Below, one piece after another: positions 9,356 through 20,689 of a stretch of 64,000 nucleotides of DNA. Both the position numbers and the translations under genes were made by a program. Origin of the DNA: Macrophomina tecta. Taxonomy: Eukaryota > Ascomycota > Dothideomycetes > Botryosphaeriales > Botryosphaeriaceae. Under the pieces are notes generated by a model. That model saw nothing but the letters and a program-made list of their open reading frames with translations, made no database searches and was not told the DNA's origin. Position 1 is the first letter of the stretch. The number at the start of each line of letters is the position of its first letter. Location of the stretch: positions 1-64,000 of the forward strand of contig JAKSGN010000006.1 of assembly GCA_024180945.1 (NCBI GenBank), given 5' to 3'.

Positions 9356-12300
9356 CTATCCCCCCTTTTAGGATCTTCGGCCCGAAGATTTTCCTTGCGC
9401 GGCTATATCTTTTCGTTCCGTGGGGTTCCTGTGTCATTTCTCGTTGTAGGTCCTCATCATGCCGCCCAAACGTCCTCTTACTGACAGTTTTGAGCCTTCT
9501 GCCAAGCGGCCGCATCGTACCACAATACGTCGTCGGGACTTGTTGCGTCGCATTCTCCGGGACGGCGTGGAGATGATTCCTTGTACTCACTGCCTGGAGC
9601 ACCATACCGTGTGCTTTGCCTTGGAGGATGATCCCTCTGTTTGTGGCGCCTGCTTGAAGGCGCGTCGCACGGGTTGCGATGTTGCGGAAGCAAGTGCCTC
9701 GGGTTGTAGGTGTCGCATTATTCCGTTTTGTTCTCCTGACTGACTTTCGCAGTGGATCGTTTGGACCGGGAGTTCGATCGTATCGCTGCCGAGGAAGATG
9801 CCACTCTGGAGAAGTTGGTGCGTCTGCGCAAGCAGCGCCGCTTCCTTCAGGAGCGTAGGTCCAAGATGATTCGGCAAGGGTTTGCATCGTTGGAAGAGTT
9901 GGAGAAGGCCGAGGCGTCCAGTTCGCCTGGGGGTCTTTCTGACCCTGAGAGTTCTGAGGGTCGGTCCTCGTCAAAACGGCCACGTCACGAGTCGGTGGAT
10001 CCTGCTGCGCCGCAGGCTGATCGTGCCGGTTCTGCCGGGGAACCTGCGCCGGATGCGAGGTCTCCGCGTTCTCCCGAACCTGTGAATCTTGCTCGTTTGT
10101 CTCAGTTTGCGACGGATCCGCTGGTTCTCGAAGGTTTTCCGTCGTTCTCATTCGGGGACGACCTCGTCTCCGTGGGAGGTCAGGATTTTGGCGATGGAAT
10201 TCTGTGACCAGGTCTGGGTGTATGTCGTCTTTTGGCACCCACTGGTTGTCTTCGTTCCCGTATCCTTCCCATTTGACGAGATATTTGAGCTGACGACCGA
10301 ACCGTTTGCAGTCTAGAATCTTCTCGACTGGGTACTGGTCTTCTTCGGCGTCAGGGTTTTCCGGTATAATCTCTTCCTGAGTTTCTGGGATGGTGGCGTT
10401 TTCTGGTGCTGGCTCGAGCATCGCCACGTGAAAGGTGGAATTCATCCGTGTGTTAGGCAATTTGAGTCGATACGTGACTTCTCCGAGTTTTTCTGCAATT
10501 TCGAATGGACCGATTTTCTTGAAATCCAATTTGTCGCTCGGTCGTTTTGATTTGATGTTTTTCGTGAGGAGGTACACTTTATCCCCCCTTTTAAGGTTCG
10601 GTGCCGCCTGGTGCCGTTTGTTGTAGTATTTGGACATCATAATTCGTACATATTCGAGGTCGAGACTGATGGCTTTGTGCAATCCTCTTAGCTGCTCGGC
10701 TTTGAGAACGCCTTTTTGGGCCAATTTCCTGCTTGGGATGGCCTCTCTATACGCGTCTGGTTCGAACCCATAGTTGGCAAAGAACGGGGATACGTTGGTT
10801 GACTCTTGTTTGGCGCTATTATAGGCGAACTGTGCCATGGGTAGCCATGTGGCCCAGTCATCCTGTGGGTAGTTGATGTAACAGCGGAGATATTGTTCGA
10901 GAGTCCGGTTCATCCGTTCCGTCTGACCGTCGGTTTGCGCGTGTGCTGTTGTAGAGAGTTTGTTCTTTGCTCCAAGCTGGCGCATAAGCGTTTGCCAAAA
11001 TTCAGATCTCATCAGCTTGTCCCTGTCCGAAACCAATACTTCCGGCATTCCGTGATCCGCGAAGATGTATCGGAGAAACGTGTGGGCTAGCTGTTCTGCA
11101 TTCGATGCCTCTAGGTAGGGCAAAAAGCATGCGTACTTCGTGAGTCTGTCGACAAAGACTAGGATCGAGTCGTACTTGACTCCTGTGAGCGGATCTCTGG
11201 ACTCTGGCAGCTTCGTGATGAAGTCTAGTGTGATCCATTGCCATGGTCGTTCTGGTACTTCCAGGGGTTGTAGTTGTCCGTACGGAGCGTGTGTTGCGGC
11301 TTTGCTTCGGATGCAAAGGTCGCATTGCGAAACTATACGCTGGACCATTTTCCGTAATCCTGGAAAGTAGAAGTTTTGCGTGATCCTCTCGGTCGTTCTG
11401 TCGATGCCCTGATGTCCATGCGCGGGTGCTACGTGCATGTCCTTGACGAGTGCTTCTCGCAGTCTTGTCGGGACATAGATTAATCCTTTGAAGAGAAGCG
11501 TTCCTTCTCTATCTCGAGCAACACGCGGGTCGTCCTCAAGCGCTAAAAGTTCCTGCGCGAAGGAGTCCTGAGCGTATGCTTCTCGGATTTTCTGATGCCA
11601 CGGGTTTGACTCGATGCGAAGCATTGGGAAAGACTGTCTGGCGAGGGTGAGCGATCCATCGCTTGTCCACTGCAATACTGCAGGTTGCGGCTCGATTCTT
11701 CCTTCCATGTAGTCTACCCTCCTGCTGAGCGCGTCAGCGGCGGCGTTATCTACACCTTTTCTGTGTGTGATCTTGAAATTGTAGGATGCCAATTCTTGTG
11801 ACCAGCGAACCTGTCGTCGGTTCAGCTCCTTGGTCGTGGTGAAGCGTGTGAGATTCTGATGGTCACAATGCACTATCACCTGTTGGTCGGCTCCTTCTAG
11901 GTAGTGTCTCCAGTGCTTGAATGCTGAGACGATAGCCAAGAGCTCTTTGTCATGAGTGTCGTAGTTGAGCTCTGCCGGGGTGAACTTTCTTGAGTAGAAC
12001 GCGATCGGATGCCATCTGCCTTCATCGTCAGGCTGGCTGAGACATGCTCCTAGGGCGAATCCTGACGCATCAGTTTCTACTTCGATCGGTTTGTCGGGAT
12101 CGTATATCCCTAAGACGGGTGCTTCGCAAAACATCCTCTTCAGCGAATCGAAGGCTTGCTGCTGATCGTCTCCCCATTGGAAGCCATGCTCCTTCTGAGT
12201 GAGTCGCGTTAAAGGTTCCGTGACCTTTGAATAGTTCCAGATGAACTTCCTGTAGAAGTTTGCGAACCCAAGGAAGGACTGTACTTCCTTGATCGTCTTT

Positions 12301-14332
12301 GGTACTGGCCATTCCCTGATGGAATCCAGTTTCGAGTCGTCCATACCGACGTGTCCGGGGGTGATGATAAAGCCTAAGAATTCTGTTCTTTGTACGTGCC
12401 ACTCGCACTTATCGGGCGCTATGGTCAGATTCTTGGCTTGGAGGGTTTCCAGGACCTTTCTGACATGCTTCTTGTGTTCCTCGAGCGTTTCTGAGAAGAT
12501 GAGGATATCATCGAGGTATGCCAGGCAGAAGATGTCTAAGTATTCGCGCAGCGTGTCGTTGACGAGCGACTGAAATGTTGCTGGCGCGTTGGTAAGCCCG
12601 AATGGCATTACCGTATACTCGTAGAGTCCTAGCCTCGTTCTGAAGGCTGTCTTCCATTCTTCCCCTTCTTTGATCCTAACCAGGTGATAACCGTCCCGGA
12701 GGTCCAGTTTCGTAAAGTACTTCGCATTCCCTAACTTATCCTGGAGCTCGTCGATGCGTGGGAGCGGGTATCGGTTCTTGATCGTGATGTCGTTAAGTTG
12801 TCGATAGTCAACGCAGAGGCGTAACTTGCCATTCTTCTTGGGGACGAAGAGGATCGGATATCCGGCTGATGACGTCGATGGCCGAATGTATCCTCGTTCG
12901 AGGTTCTTCTCGATGTATTCCTTCAAAGCCTCCATTTCCTTCTTTGATAAGGAGTAGATAGGCTTATAAGCCGGTTTCGTTCCTGGCTTGAGCGGAATCT
13001 CGTGGTCCCACGGTTGGTGCTTTGGCAAGTCTCCCTTTCCTCTTTCTTGGCAAACGGCAACTAAGTCCCAATACTCGTCGGGTACCGTTTCCATTTCCGG
13101 TATTGGAGGTGTTCCTTGTGGTTGCTGCCACATCTCCAAACTACCGTGTTGTCCTCTCTTGATCCTCGCAGGATCATCTCCTCCGATGGGAGTTGGACAG
13201 TCCTCATCCCTTGGCCTTTCCCGTTGGGCCCTGGCCAATGCTTTTTGTTGCACCGCCGGTGAGGGTTTGATGTACATGAGGCAGACCTGTTGTCCTTGGC
13301 GTCGCATACGCCTGAATGCCTCTCTTGAGATTGTCTGGACGTCTACGGGAGGTTCTGGGGTTGCCAATTGCTTCCGCGAAGCCTTACTCTTGGCCTTACG
13401 CTTTCTCCGCGTAGTTCTTCGTGACAAGTGTTGTACCTGATCTTCGGGAATACTCGACTCGGTAGGACTTACTCCGCTTGAGGCGCTGCATTTTACCGAG
13501 GAGGCGGCGTTTCGCACGCTGCAGTCCTGGTCCTGTCTTAGGCCATCCTCAAGGTTGCCGTTGATGCTGCCGTCACTGGGCCTTACGCCATCGTTTGAGT
13601 CTTGCTCTTCTCTTGATGATTCGAGGGTATCGTTTCGCTCAGTAGGGCTTATTCCTGCGATAGGGTTGCATTTTACCAAGGAGGCTTCGCCTTCTGCGTC
13701 GCAGTCCTGGTTCTGACTTACACCACTATCGGAGTCGCCTACACAGCTGCCGCTCTTGGGCCTTACGCTGACTACTTCTCGATTCGTAGTAGACAAGAGT
13801 CGCTGTAGGGTGTTCATTAACCCGTTTTCCATGCGTAAACCGAATTTCCGTAGGAGGTCGTCGATCTCCTCTCGGAAGACTATTTCGTCTCCTTCGCTGA
13901 AGTCGAAGATAGGTTTCTGCGTTCGGATCCAGGGCATACCTAGGATGATGTCGTGCCCGGGAATTCGTTGGACATCGAGAGAAATCTGCTCCTGATGGTT
14001 CTTGATTTGGAGGGTTGCTTCCTCCGTTTCTATTTTGACCCAGCCTTCTCCGTAGACTGAGCTTTTCCCATCGAATCCGCTGAGCGGATATGGCTCTTTC
14101 TTCTTTCGGTATAGGATCTTGCACTGTTCCACAAACTCGTTGTGTATAAAGTTTCCGCTTGATCCTGTGTCGATCAGTATCGAGATGGGACGTCCTTTGA
14201 GCGTTCCTTTCGTTTTGAATTGTCTCCAAAGATTTGGTCCGGTGAGAATTTCCGTATTCGATGTGCGTGATACCATGTGAAGGGACCTAGACTGTGGCCC
14301 CTGGGTCGATCCCAATGCCGTAGGGCCGTCTA
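9120..14332 (-). CDS. pol: Gypsy pol polyprotein (PR-RT-RH-IN-chromodomain)
   Basis: The frame is open from the gag stop region to 9120 and is -1 relative to gag. Counting from codon 14315, an aspartic protease motif LIDTGSSGNF lies near residue 48. The reverse transcriptase has YLDDILIF near 599 and RNase H has ETDASGF near 747. The integrase zinc finger begins near HGHQGID (968) and has CDLC, with catalytic residues around LDFITKL (1028), SDRDKL (1096) and QTERMNRTLEQY (1136). A chromodomain follows at about 1320-1360 (KILDCKRFGRQLKYLVKWEGY). The remaining 370-residue tail is low-complexity and is overlapped almost entirely by an antisense gene. Its final codons lie inside the 3' LTR. There is no usable ATG at the start, so expression is expected through the frameshift at 14333-14339. 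No disabling mutation was seen. Confidence 0.95.
9356..9369 (-). other. Polypurine tract of the gypsy element
   Basis: On the sense strand AAAAGGGGGGATAG abuts the 3' LTR. It would prime plus-strand DNA synthesis. Confidence 0.8.
9459..10207 (+). CDS. Antisense gene inside gypsy pol: Zn2Cys6-like plus coiled-coil protein
   Basis: The ATG at 9459 opens exon 1 (9459-9705). A 47-nt intron at 9706-9752 has donor GTAGGT, branch-like CTGAC and acceptor CAG. Exon 2 is 9753-10207. The spliced product is about 233 aa. Residues about 47-79 carry C-x2-C-x6-C-x9-C-x2-C-x7-C, within the spacing of fungal Zn(II)2Cys6 clusters. A charged coiled coil follows (LVRLRKQRRFLQERRSK), then a Ser/Pro-rich acidic tail. 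The basic start KRPLTDSFEPSAKRPHR could be a nuclear signal. It overlaps the pol tail downstream of the chromodomain, in antisense. I remember similar uncharacterised proteins in other fungal genomes but cannot verify that here. A chance antisense frame is unlikely, given the splice signals and cysteine spacing. Confidence 0.62.
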
Positions 14333-16132
14333 GTTTTTTGGCTTTGGATAGCCGTAGACTTCACTGTGCATGTAGTCCTCCCATTCGTTGACTTGAAGGT
14401 ATGCTTGCTTCCAGTCGGTCCATTTATTGGCATACAACTGTTTCCGCTGGTAGACTATGTCCTTTCGCACCTGGTATCGGAAAGCTGGCATGTTGAGTTT
14501 CTCGTCCGGTATCCACTGGAGTGTGCGATTCTGGATGGTCGCCGTGCCATGCTGACAAAGAATCCTTGCTAACTCTCGGAGGGAGTCGTAGTCTGCTTGC
14601 TGTCGAGCAGTCATTCCTTGATGATGAAGTGTCACGAGCGCGGTTTCCTTCGTGACGATGAGTTCGTACTTCTTCCCATCTTGCTCGATACGGGTTTCCC
14701 AGAGGGTCCCTTGGCGCCATGTCCACAGCACCGTGAGGGCCAATCCTCTCTCGTGGGGAATCCAGATTACCTGGGCGAGTTGATCGCTCTCGTCCGTCAT
14801 TTCGGCGCTAATCCCGTACTTGGCTGCAAGGCGCTCGAGTTCCGGAAGGGTTGTGGGGTCCGGCACAGCTTCTGCTTCGCTGTCCGTTGAGTCGTATAGT
14901 TCTCCGGTTTCGCTGTTCACGAGCTCTTCGTCCAAGGGGAAGCTGTCAATGATGTCGTCGGTCTCGATGACTTCTTCGTTCCTAGTCATCATACCGAATT
15001 GTCGAGGTTCGTGGGGGTACCATCCCGATATGTCTTTGCTGCTTTGGTGCATCTGGCAGTCATCGTCGTAGCAGGCTGTCCAGTGCAGCGTATCGTGGTT
15101 ATCTTGGCGGGATGCAACCGATGCTTCGCGCTGCGCGCTCGAGGTCTGCTTTCCATCTTTCTTGTTACGAGGGTTCTGCGGGCACTTGGGAGAAAAGTGC
15201 TTGTCACTGCCGCAGGTTATGCAGAGTCGATCCTTGTAGCGCTGTTTCTGCTCGTCCGTCCAGTTCGGGTTAGGTCCTCTGGGCTTCTTGTCGTTGTTTC
15301 GACCGTTGTTGTTCCCCTTCTTGGAATCCTGTCTGTTGGCCGCGTCGAGGGCCATAGCGTCTCCGCCTTCGAGGGTTGTTCTCTCACGGCGAGGCTTCGA
15401 GGTGTTGGCTTGTCGAGAACCCATTTTCCATTCGTACATGCGACCGTCGATCTGAGACGCAAGGTCTACCATCTTCTGGAAGGTGGACGGGTATTCGTGG
15501 GTAATCATGTTCTTCTTGACTTCCTCCTTCAGGCCCTTGTAGAAGAGGTCGCGGAAAGTCTCGTCTGACCATTCGAGGTAGGCTGCGAGCTGTTGAAACT
15601 TGGTTGCGTAGACAGCTACAGATCCCAGTTGTTTAACGGTCATGATGTCGTTGGAGGCTTTGCGCACTTCGTCTCGGTCGTTGAAAGTGGCCTTAAGGTT
15701 GTCTGCGAATCCCGTGTAGGTGTCGAAGATTTCCTTGGTCTTTTCTCGTCTTTTCTCGAGAGAGTGTTCGTTGGATAGGTGGTCGCGAAGGTATGGTTCC
15801 ATCCATGCCTCGGCTGTTCCTCTGAGGTAGGTTGATGCGAAGAGTACTTCCTCGGCGTCGTTGTCGAACTGTGCTTGGTTGAACTGGAGGTAACGTTTCA
15901 TCTGAAGTAGGAAGGATTGGAGCTTCTTCCTGTCCCCATCGAACTTCTCGGGTGCCGCTACTTTAACCTTAGTAGCGCTCCGCTTTGTCGTATGCTCGAT
16001 CAGTCGAGCGTTCTGAGCCTTCAGCTCCTCGATGAGCTGCAAGAGCTCAGCTCTGGTGGGCTCCGTTTGTTGTGCGGGCTGAGCTGGCCCCTGGGCACCC
16101 TGAACGTGACCCTCGGCCGGGTCGACCTCCAT
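14330..16132 (-). CDS. gag: Gypsy gag protein
   Basis: The first ATG is at 16132, giving 600 aa (the frame is open further upstream without an ATG). The N-terminus is Pro/Gln-rich with a short coiled coil (LLQLIEELKAQNARL). A retrotransposon-gag domain follows at about residues 70-270 (FDGDRKKLQSFLLQMKRYL, GTAEAWMEPYL). A CCHC zinc knuckle, CITCGSDKHFSPKC, lies near residue 330. An acidic C-terminus ends in KPKN-stop. It should form virus-like particles and bind element RNA. The last codons contain the slippery heptamer that leads into pol. Confidence 0.93.
   Translation of the reverse strand: MEVDPAEGHVQGAQGPAQPAQQTEPTRAELLQLIEELKAQNARLIEHTTKRSATKVKVAAPEKFDGDRKKLQSFLLQMKRYLQFNQAQFDNDAEEVLFASTYLRGTAEAWMEPYLRDHLSNEHSLEKRREKTKEIFDTYTGFADNLKATFNDRDEVRKASNDIMTVKQLGSVAVYATKFQQLAAYLEWSDETFRDLFYKGLKEEVKKNMITHEYPSTFQKMVDLASQIDGRMYEWKMGSRQANTSKPRRERTTLEGGDAMALDAANRQDSKKGNNNGRNNDKKPRGPNPNWTDEQKQRYKDRLCITCGSDKHFSPKCPQNPRNKKDGKQTSSAQREASVASRQDNHDTLHWTACYDDDCQMHQSSKDISGWYPHEPRQFGMMTRNEEVIETDDIIDSFPLDEELVNSETGELYDSTDSEAEAVPDPTTLPELERLAAKYGISAEMTDESDQLAQVIWIPHERGLALTVLWTWRQGTLWETRIEQDGKKYELIVTKETALVTLHHQGMTARQQADYDSLRELARILCQHGTATIQNRTLQWIPDEKLNMPAFRYQVRKDIVYQRKQLYANKWTDWKQAYLQVNEWEDYMHSEVYGYPKPKN
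14333..14339 (-). promoter_or_regulatory. -1 ribosomal frameshift site A AAA AAC between gag and pol
   Basis: On the sense strand the last gag codons are CCA AAA AAC TAG. The heptamer A-AAA-AAC fits the X-XXY-YYZ rule in the gag phase. A -1 slip reads AAA AAA CTA GAC and enters the open pol frame directly. The gag stop immediately follows the heptamer. A stimulatory structure downstream was not evaluated. Confidence 0.82.
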
Positions 16133-16240
16133 CTGAGATCTGGTGCCATTGCTGTTTCCTAAACTCGTTAGGGGGTGATACCTTACCCGATGAGACTTGA
16201 TCTCAAAGCCTGCCTCTCCTTGCAAGGATGGTGGTCAAAG

Positions 16241-16676
16241 TGTAACGAGCGGGCCTCTGCCTCTAAGGATCCGAACACCAAAGAGGGAGAAAACCTGTCG
16301 AGGGGGTTTTCCTTGAGTGGGTACAAGAAGAGGGTGAGAGCAAGTCGAACACGTGATGAGACTGAGCACTGCGTGCGAAGGCCGTGTTACTAACAATGTG
16401 CTGAATTGTTATGGAAGTTGACCACGAAGGTCAAAGCTATCTAAGGAGTGTGGTTTATATACAAGTAGGAAAGTGTATACAATCTAGTGGTGCTGTTGCG
16501 AGCCCAGCTCCAGAGGGCTCGAGGTGAGCCGTTGTGAGCCCGGCTCGTAAGGGCTCGGTGGGTCCGTCCTTGGGTACTCACGTGCTGAGCCACGTGATCC
16601 CCTCTTTTCTTTGGAGTTCCCCGCAGAACGTCCTTTCCTTCCTTATTCCCTATACTGTGGAGGCTGCGCCGTAACA
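16241..16676 (-). repeat. 5' LTR of the gypsy element
   Basis: 436 bp, matching 8920-9355. In element orientation it starts TGTTACGGCGCAG and ends CTCGTTACA. It should contain the promoter driving gag-pol leftwards. Confidence 0.93.
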
Positions 16677-18537
16677 TTAGGGCGTGATCCGGACTAAGGA
16701 TTTCCCGCTACGAGGGGTTAGGGTCTTTTCTAGGAAGTAGGGCCGCCCTTTCTCTCTCCCCTCTAGCTGGTGTCGTAATAGATGGCTTTCCTGAGGTAAG
16801 GAGGTAGTTAAGGACTGTAGTAATTTAATGCTCGGCGAGGCGCGGGGGTGCTATAACGAGAGTAAGGCCTGAAGAAAAGCTCAACACTAAAAAAAAAAAA
16901 AAAAAAGAACTCGCCTGGGGGGAGTATACGCACAAGTAGACGCGTAGTTGGGCGTGATGTTACTGGGAGGACGCGTTCTCACGTTTTTTGGTGGGGGTGT
17001 GGGGAGAAATTTCGGAGAAACTATCTAGGTGCTAACATATAAGCTGCAAAACCCGGTAGGGCACCCCACTGTAATAAACTTCCGGCCCCTCAGCTGCACG
17101 CGGAAACCCTTACCATACTCGCTTAAAAGGGCAGGCGTAATATAAATGCTCGGACAGATAACGTTCAGTTAAGTTATACCGGTCCTAGGGTTGGAAAGAG
17201 CAGCTGGAGATCGAGTAATTAGTCTTTTTGTTTAGAGTTTTACTGCTCAGACCTTAGCATAATTCGCTATGATAAAAACCTCTTTGAGGGTAGATAGTTA
17301 TTTGTCGAACTTAATATGACGCCCCTTGCCCTCAGACTAAATGAGGTCAGAATAGAATCCGAATTTCTGCCTACAATTTCTGCCTACAATTCTGCCGAGT
17401 ATTTAAAGAGAGGTAAGAGTGTGTCTTTATATACATAACTCTAGATAGTATAACTAAGGAAGTCAGATATCCGAGGAAGTGCTATACCGAGCGTATTAGG
17501 CATGCCGATGCCTTCCTTGTTCCCGACAGAAGATTCGCGAAACTGAGATGCCTAGGGAATAATGACTAAGAATAGAGGGGATACTCGTTGACATTATTGT
17601 ACGATGTTGCGATGGAATATCTACGAGATTTAGGTGCCCACGCATTTGGAGAAGCCTTGCATAGCCCTAGGTTAGTGTGAAATTAGAAGAGAGGGGGAAG
17701 ATTGCTATTCCTTATTAAAGAAGCGCTTTTATGCAGAGATACAGCCTCCTTTATAAACTACTCGTCATGCCTTTCACCTGCAGATTAGTTCTTTAGAAAC
17801 TGTGTGCAACCTCATCTTGAGCAAAACTGCGGCTATGAGTTCATACTGTTATGACTAGATTCCAGACCTTAAATATGGGGAAATCCCTCAGGAGCTTACC
17901 TTCGTCGTCGACAAAGCTTCGATGAACGACTAATTAGGAGTGGCGAACCCTTATGCTAGCATTCCCTGCAACATCATCCCATAATCAGCGCAGGGTGCTG
18001 ATGAGAGTGGAGTGAAAATGAAGTTAGTGAATAAGATTAAGGGCCCGGAACTATACTCATATTCTCTCTTTAATAAAATAAAATTATAATCTCGAAGTTT
18101 TTACCATGATATACTTTTCATAATCAAGACTGCGACTGCTCCCGGAACCATCCCCTTTCGCTGGCCTTACGAACGATTAGGCAGCGGGCGGCAGACGGTG
18201 CATCTTTCTTTGCAGGAGCTACACGAGCTTGAAGGGGGCAGGGAGGGTAAGTCCACCGTGGAAGTCGCACGCCGTGAGAGGTGCAGTTGTCACGTATTAG
18301 GAACTCTGAGCATCCGATACGCCGCAGACGAACACCCACAAACCAACCGGTCCCTTGTTTCGCTGAATCCATGCATCCCGCCGCTTCCGGTTTCCCATCA
18401 TGTTTCTTGAATCTGTGTGCAGGGTCCAAGCTCTGCGCCATATATTATTGAGCGCACTAGCTGTGTGCCCCTCTTGCAGCTCAAACCAGCATGCCGAGCT
18501 TTTTTGAGCCTCGTCGTCGCCCGGTTCCACCATTGAC
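16677..18537. other. Gene-free stretch between gypsy and the GGT gene
   Basis: I see no protein with family features. A poly-A run lies near 16890-16906. Much of 16.7-18.1 kb is AT-rich and weakly RIP-like. The last few hundred bases before 18538 are normal in composition and presumably hold the promoter of the gamma-glutamyltransferase. Confidence 0.5.
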
Positions 18538-20435
18538 ATGCTGTCCAAGAAGTTCCTCATGCCCTTGCTGGCAGGGCTCTTTACGAGCCAGCTATTCCCA
18601 CCATCCGTTCTTGCACACCATCAGTACGAGTCGACTGAGCCACGGCTCGGCGCAGTAGCATCCGAGGCTTCGGAATGCAGCACCATCGGAATCGACCTCC
18701 TCAAGGTAGGCGGAACGGCTGCTGACGCTCTCGTCGGCACTGTCATCTGTGTTGGGGTCATTGGCATGTACCACTCAGGTAAGGAGAACCTCGAAATCTA
18801 AAAAACGGCTCCGCTGGTTTTCTAATTGGATTTCAGGCATCGCTGGTGGTGGTTTCATGACGGTGCGCACCTCAAACGGGTCTTATGAGTTCATCGATTT
18901 CCGCGAGACTGCACCTGCTGCGGCGTTTCAGGATATGTATGTCAAGAACACAGATCGCTCCCTTTATGGCGGCCTGGCAAGGTACGTTTCATCTCGTTAA
19001 AGCCTTAGAGAACGTTTTGGCTTAACTTTGAACAAGTGGTATCCCTGGCGAGTTGCGCGGTCTCGAATATATCCACAAGCACTATTGCAAGCTCCCATGG
19101 AAGGATCTCGTCATGCCGGCCGTCAAGATCGCGAGATATGGGTTCCGGGTATCGGAAGATCTCGTCAGGTACATGAACTCGGCAACTAACGGCCAGGATG
19201 ACTTCCTCGTTAATAATCCTACCTGGGCTATTGACTTCGCTCCTCGCGGTTACCGTCTCCAGCTTAACGATACTATTACGCGCAAGCGTTATGCAGATAC
19301 ACTAGAGACTATCGCCAATAAGGGACCGGATGCTTTCTACACTGGCGCAATTGCGAACGCTACTATTTCTGCACTACAGGCGCAAAACGGTACCATGACG
19401 CTAGACGATCTTAAGAACTACGCGATTCAAATTAGAACGCCCATTTCAACTACTTATAGAGGCTACAAATTAACTAGCGGTGGTGCACCATCTGGCGGCA
19501 TCGTTACGCTAAGCGCGCTGGGAATTGTTAAAGGGTATAATGACTTTGGAAACCCAGAAAAAATTAACCTTACGACTCATAGGCTAAACGAAGCTATTAG
19601 ATTTGCTTATGGTGAGGTAAGTGATCTTATACGAGACGCGGTAGCATCTTTTCTCTACTTAATATAAAGCTTGCAACTAACAGACTAAAAGAGAACGAAG
19701 CTAGGCGATCCTGACTTTACAAAGGGTATCTACGAATACGAGAAGCGGATGCTTAGCGAAAGTACTACTTCTCTAATCCGTAGCAAGATCTTCGATTCCC
19801 ATACCCAGGACGTGTCTGCTTACAATCCGGATGGAATCGAGACTCTGGAAACTCCTGGTACTTCTCATGTTGTTACGGCTGACAACTCTGGAATGGCCAT
19901 CTCTCTAACCACCTCTATCAACATGTACTTTGGATCAAAACTTATGGTTCCTGAGACTGGCGTTATTATGAATAATGAAATGAACGACTTCTCTACCCCT
20001 GGTTCTTCAAAGGTCTTCGGCCATATTCCTAGCCCGGCTAACTATATCCACCCCGGAAAACGCCCTCTCTCCTCGATGTCTCCGGTAATCATAGAGTATC
20101 CTAATGGTACACTCTACGTTTCCGTTGGTGCCGCTGGTGGAATCCGTATTATTACTTGTACTATCCAGAACATCCACCATATCCTAGACAAAGACTTCTC
20201 TACACCTAAGGCACTTGCTGAACCTAGACTTCACGACCAGCTTATACCGAATTCCGTAAGCTTCGAGTACGCTTATGACAATTCTACCGTCGCGTTCATG
20301 AAGGAGCTCGGGCATAACGTCACTTGGGTTGCCCCTGGTTGGAGCAGTGCTCATGCCTTGAGGCTTTTGGGCAATGGGACTTTCGAGGCTGCTGGTGAAC
20401 CTAGGCAGAAGAACTCGGGTGGCTACGCTGTGTAG
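18538..20435 (+). CDS. Gamma-glutamyltransferase (glutathione hydrolase), secreted type
   Basis: Four exons (18538-18778, 18837-18981, 19037-19616, 19692-20435) join in phase to give about 569 aa. All three introns are GT-AG. A signal peptide is visible at residues 1-26 (KKFLMPLLAGLF, ending LA). Family motifs include GIAGGGFMTV, FRETAPAAA, SGIPGELRGL and RFAYGERTKLGDPDF. The expected catalytic-Thr segment is PGTSHVVTADNSGMAISLTT, with LSSMSPVI near the end. Such Ntn-hydrolases make one chain that self-cleaves before the catalytic Thr. They remove gamma-glutamyl groups from glutathione and conjugates at the cell surface or in the vacuole. No RIP or disabling change is visible despite dead transposons nearby. 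Confidence 0.93.
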
Positions 20436-20542
20436 ATATTCCGGTACAACCTAGTGACTGGTGAGAAAGGCAGAGGTTGAGGGAGAGGCAAGGGCGACCT
20501 CAATGCTCCCAACCATATATTCAACGCCATGGGGCACCTTCC

Positions 20543-20592
20543 GATGGATGGATGGATAGTGCGGGTCCGGATGGATGGATGGATGGGTAGGG
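20543..20592. repeat. (GGAT)n microsatellite
   Basis: Two short runs of GGATGGATGG are separated by GTGCGGGTCC, just downstream of the GGT stop. Confidence 0.8.
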
Positions 20593-20689
20593 ATGCCAAG
20601 AAACCCGGAAATGGCAGACCTAGGAACATAGTGATGGAAAAGGGTAGGACTCTCCCTATCTACACACTATCAGCGAATACCCTATGGTT

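Larger units (their letters stand above)
8915..16681 (-). mobile_element. Intact Ty3/gypsy chromovirus with TSD TTAGG
   Basis: The element spans 8920-16676 (7757 bp) and is transcribed leftwards. It has two 436-bp LTRs starting TGTAACGAG and ending CGCCGTAACA on the plus strand. They look identical by eye, which implies a very recent insertion. Five-base direct repeats TTAGG flank it at 8915-8919 and 16677-16681. Gag and pol are open and in adjacent frames, and a chromodomain follows the integrase. No clear tRNA primer-binding site is visible inside the 5' LTR (bases from 16240 downwards). A RIP-killed relative lies at 38806-40958. Confidence 0.95.

Noticed and set aside
12988..13440. 150-residue plus frame opposite gypsy pol
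   Set aside because: Lies between the protease and RT regions with no motif, unlike the spliced frame at 9459-10207.
16441..16677. 78-residue minus frame in the right LTR
   Set aside because: It is the LTR copy of the C-terminal end of pol, open only because the LTRs are the same sequence.
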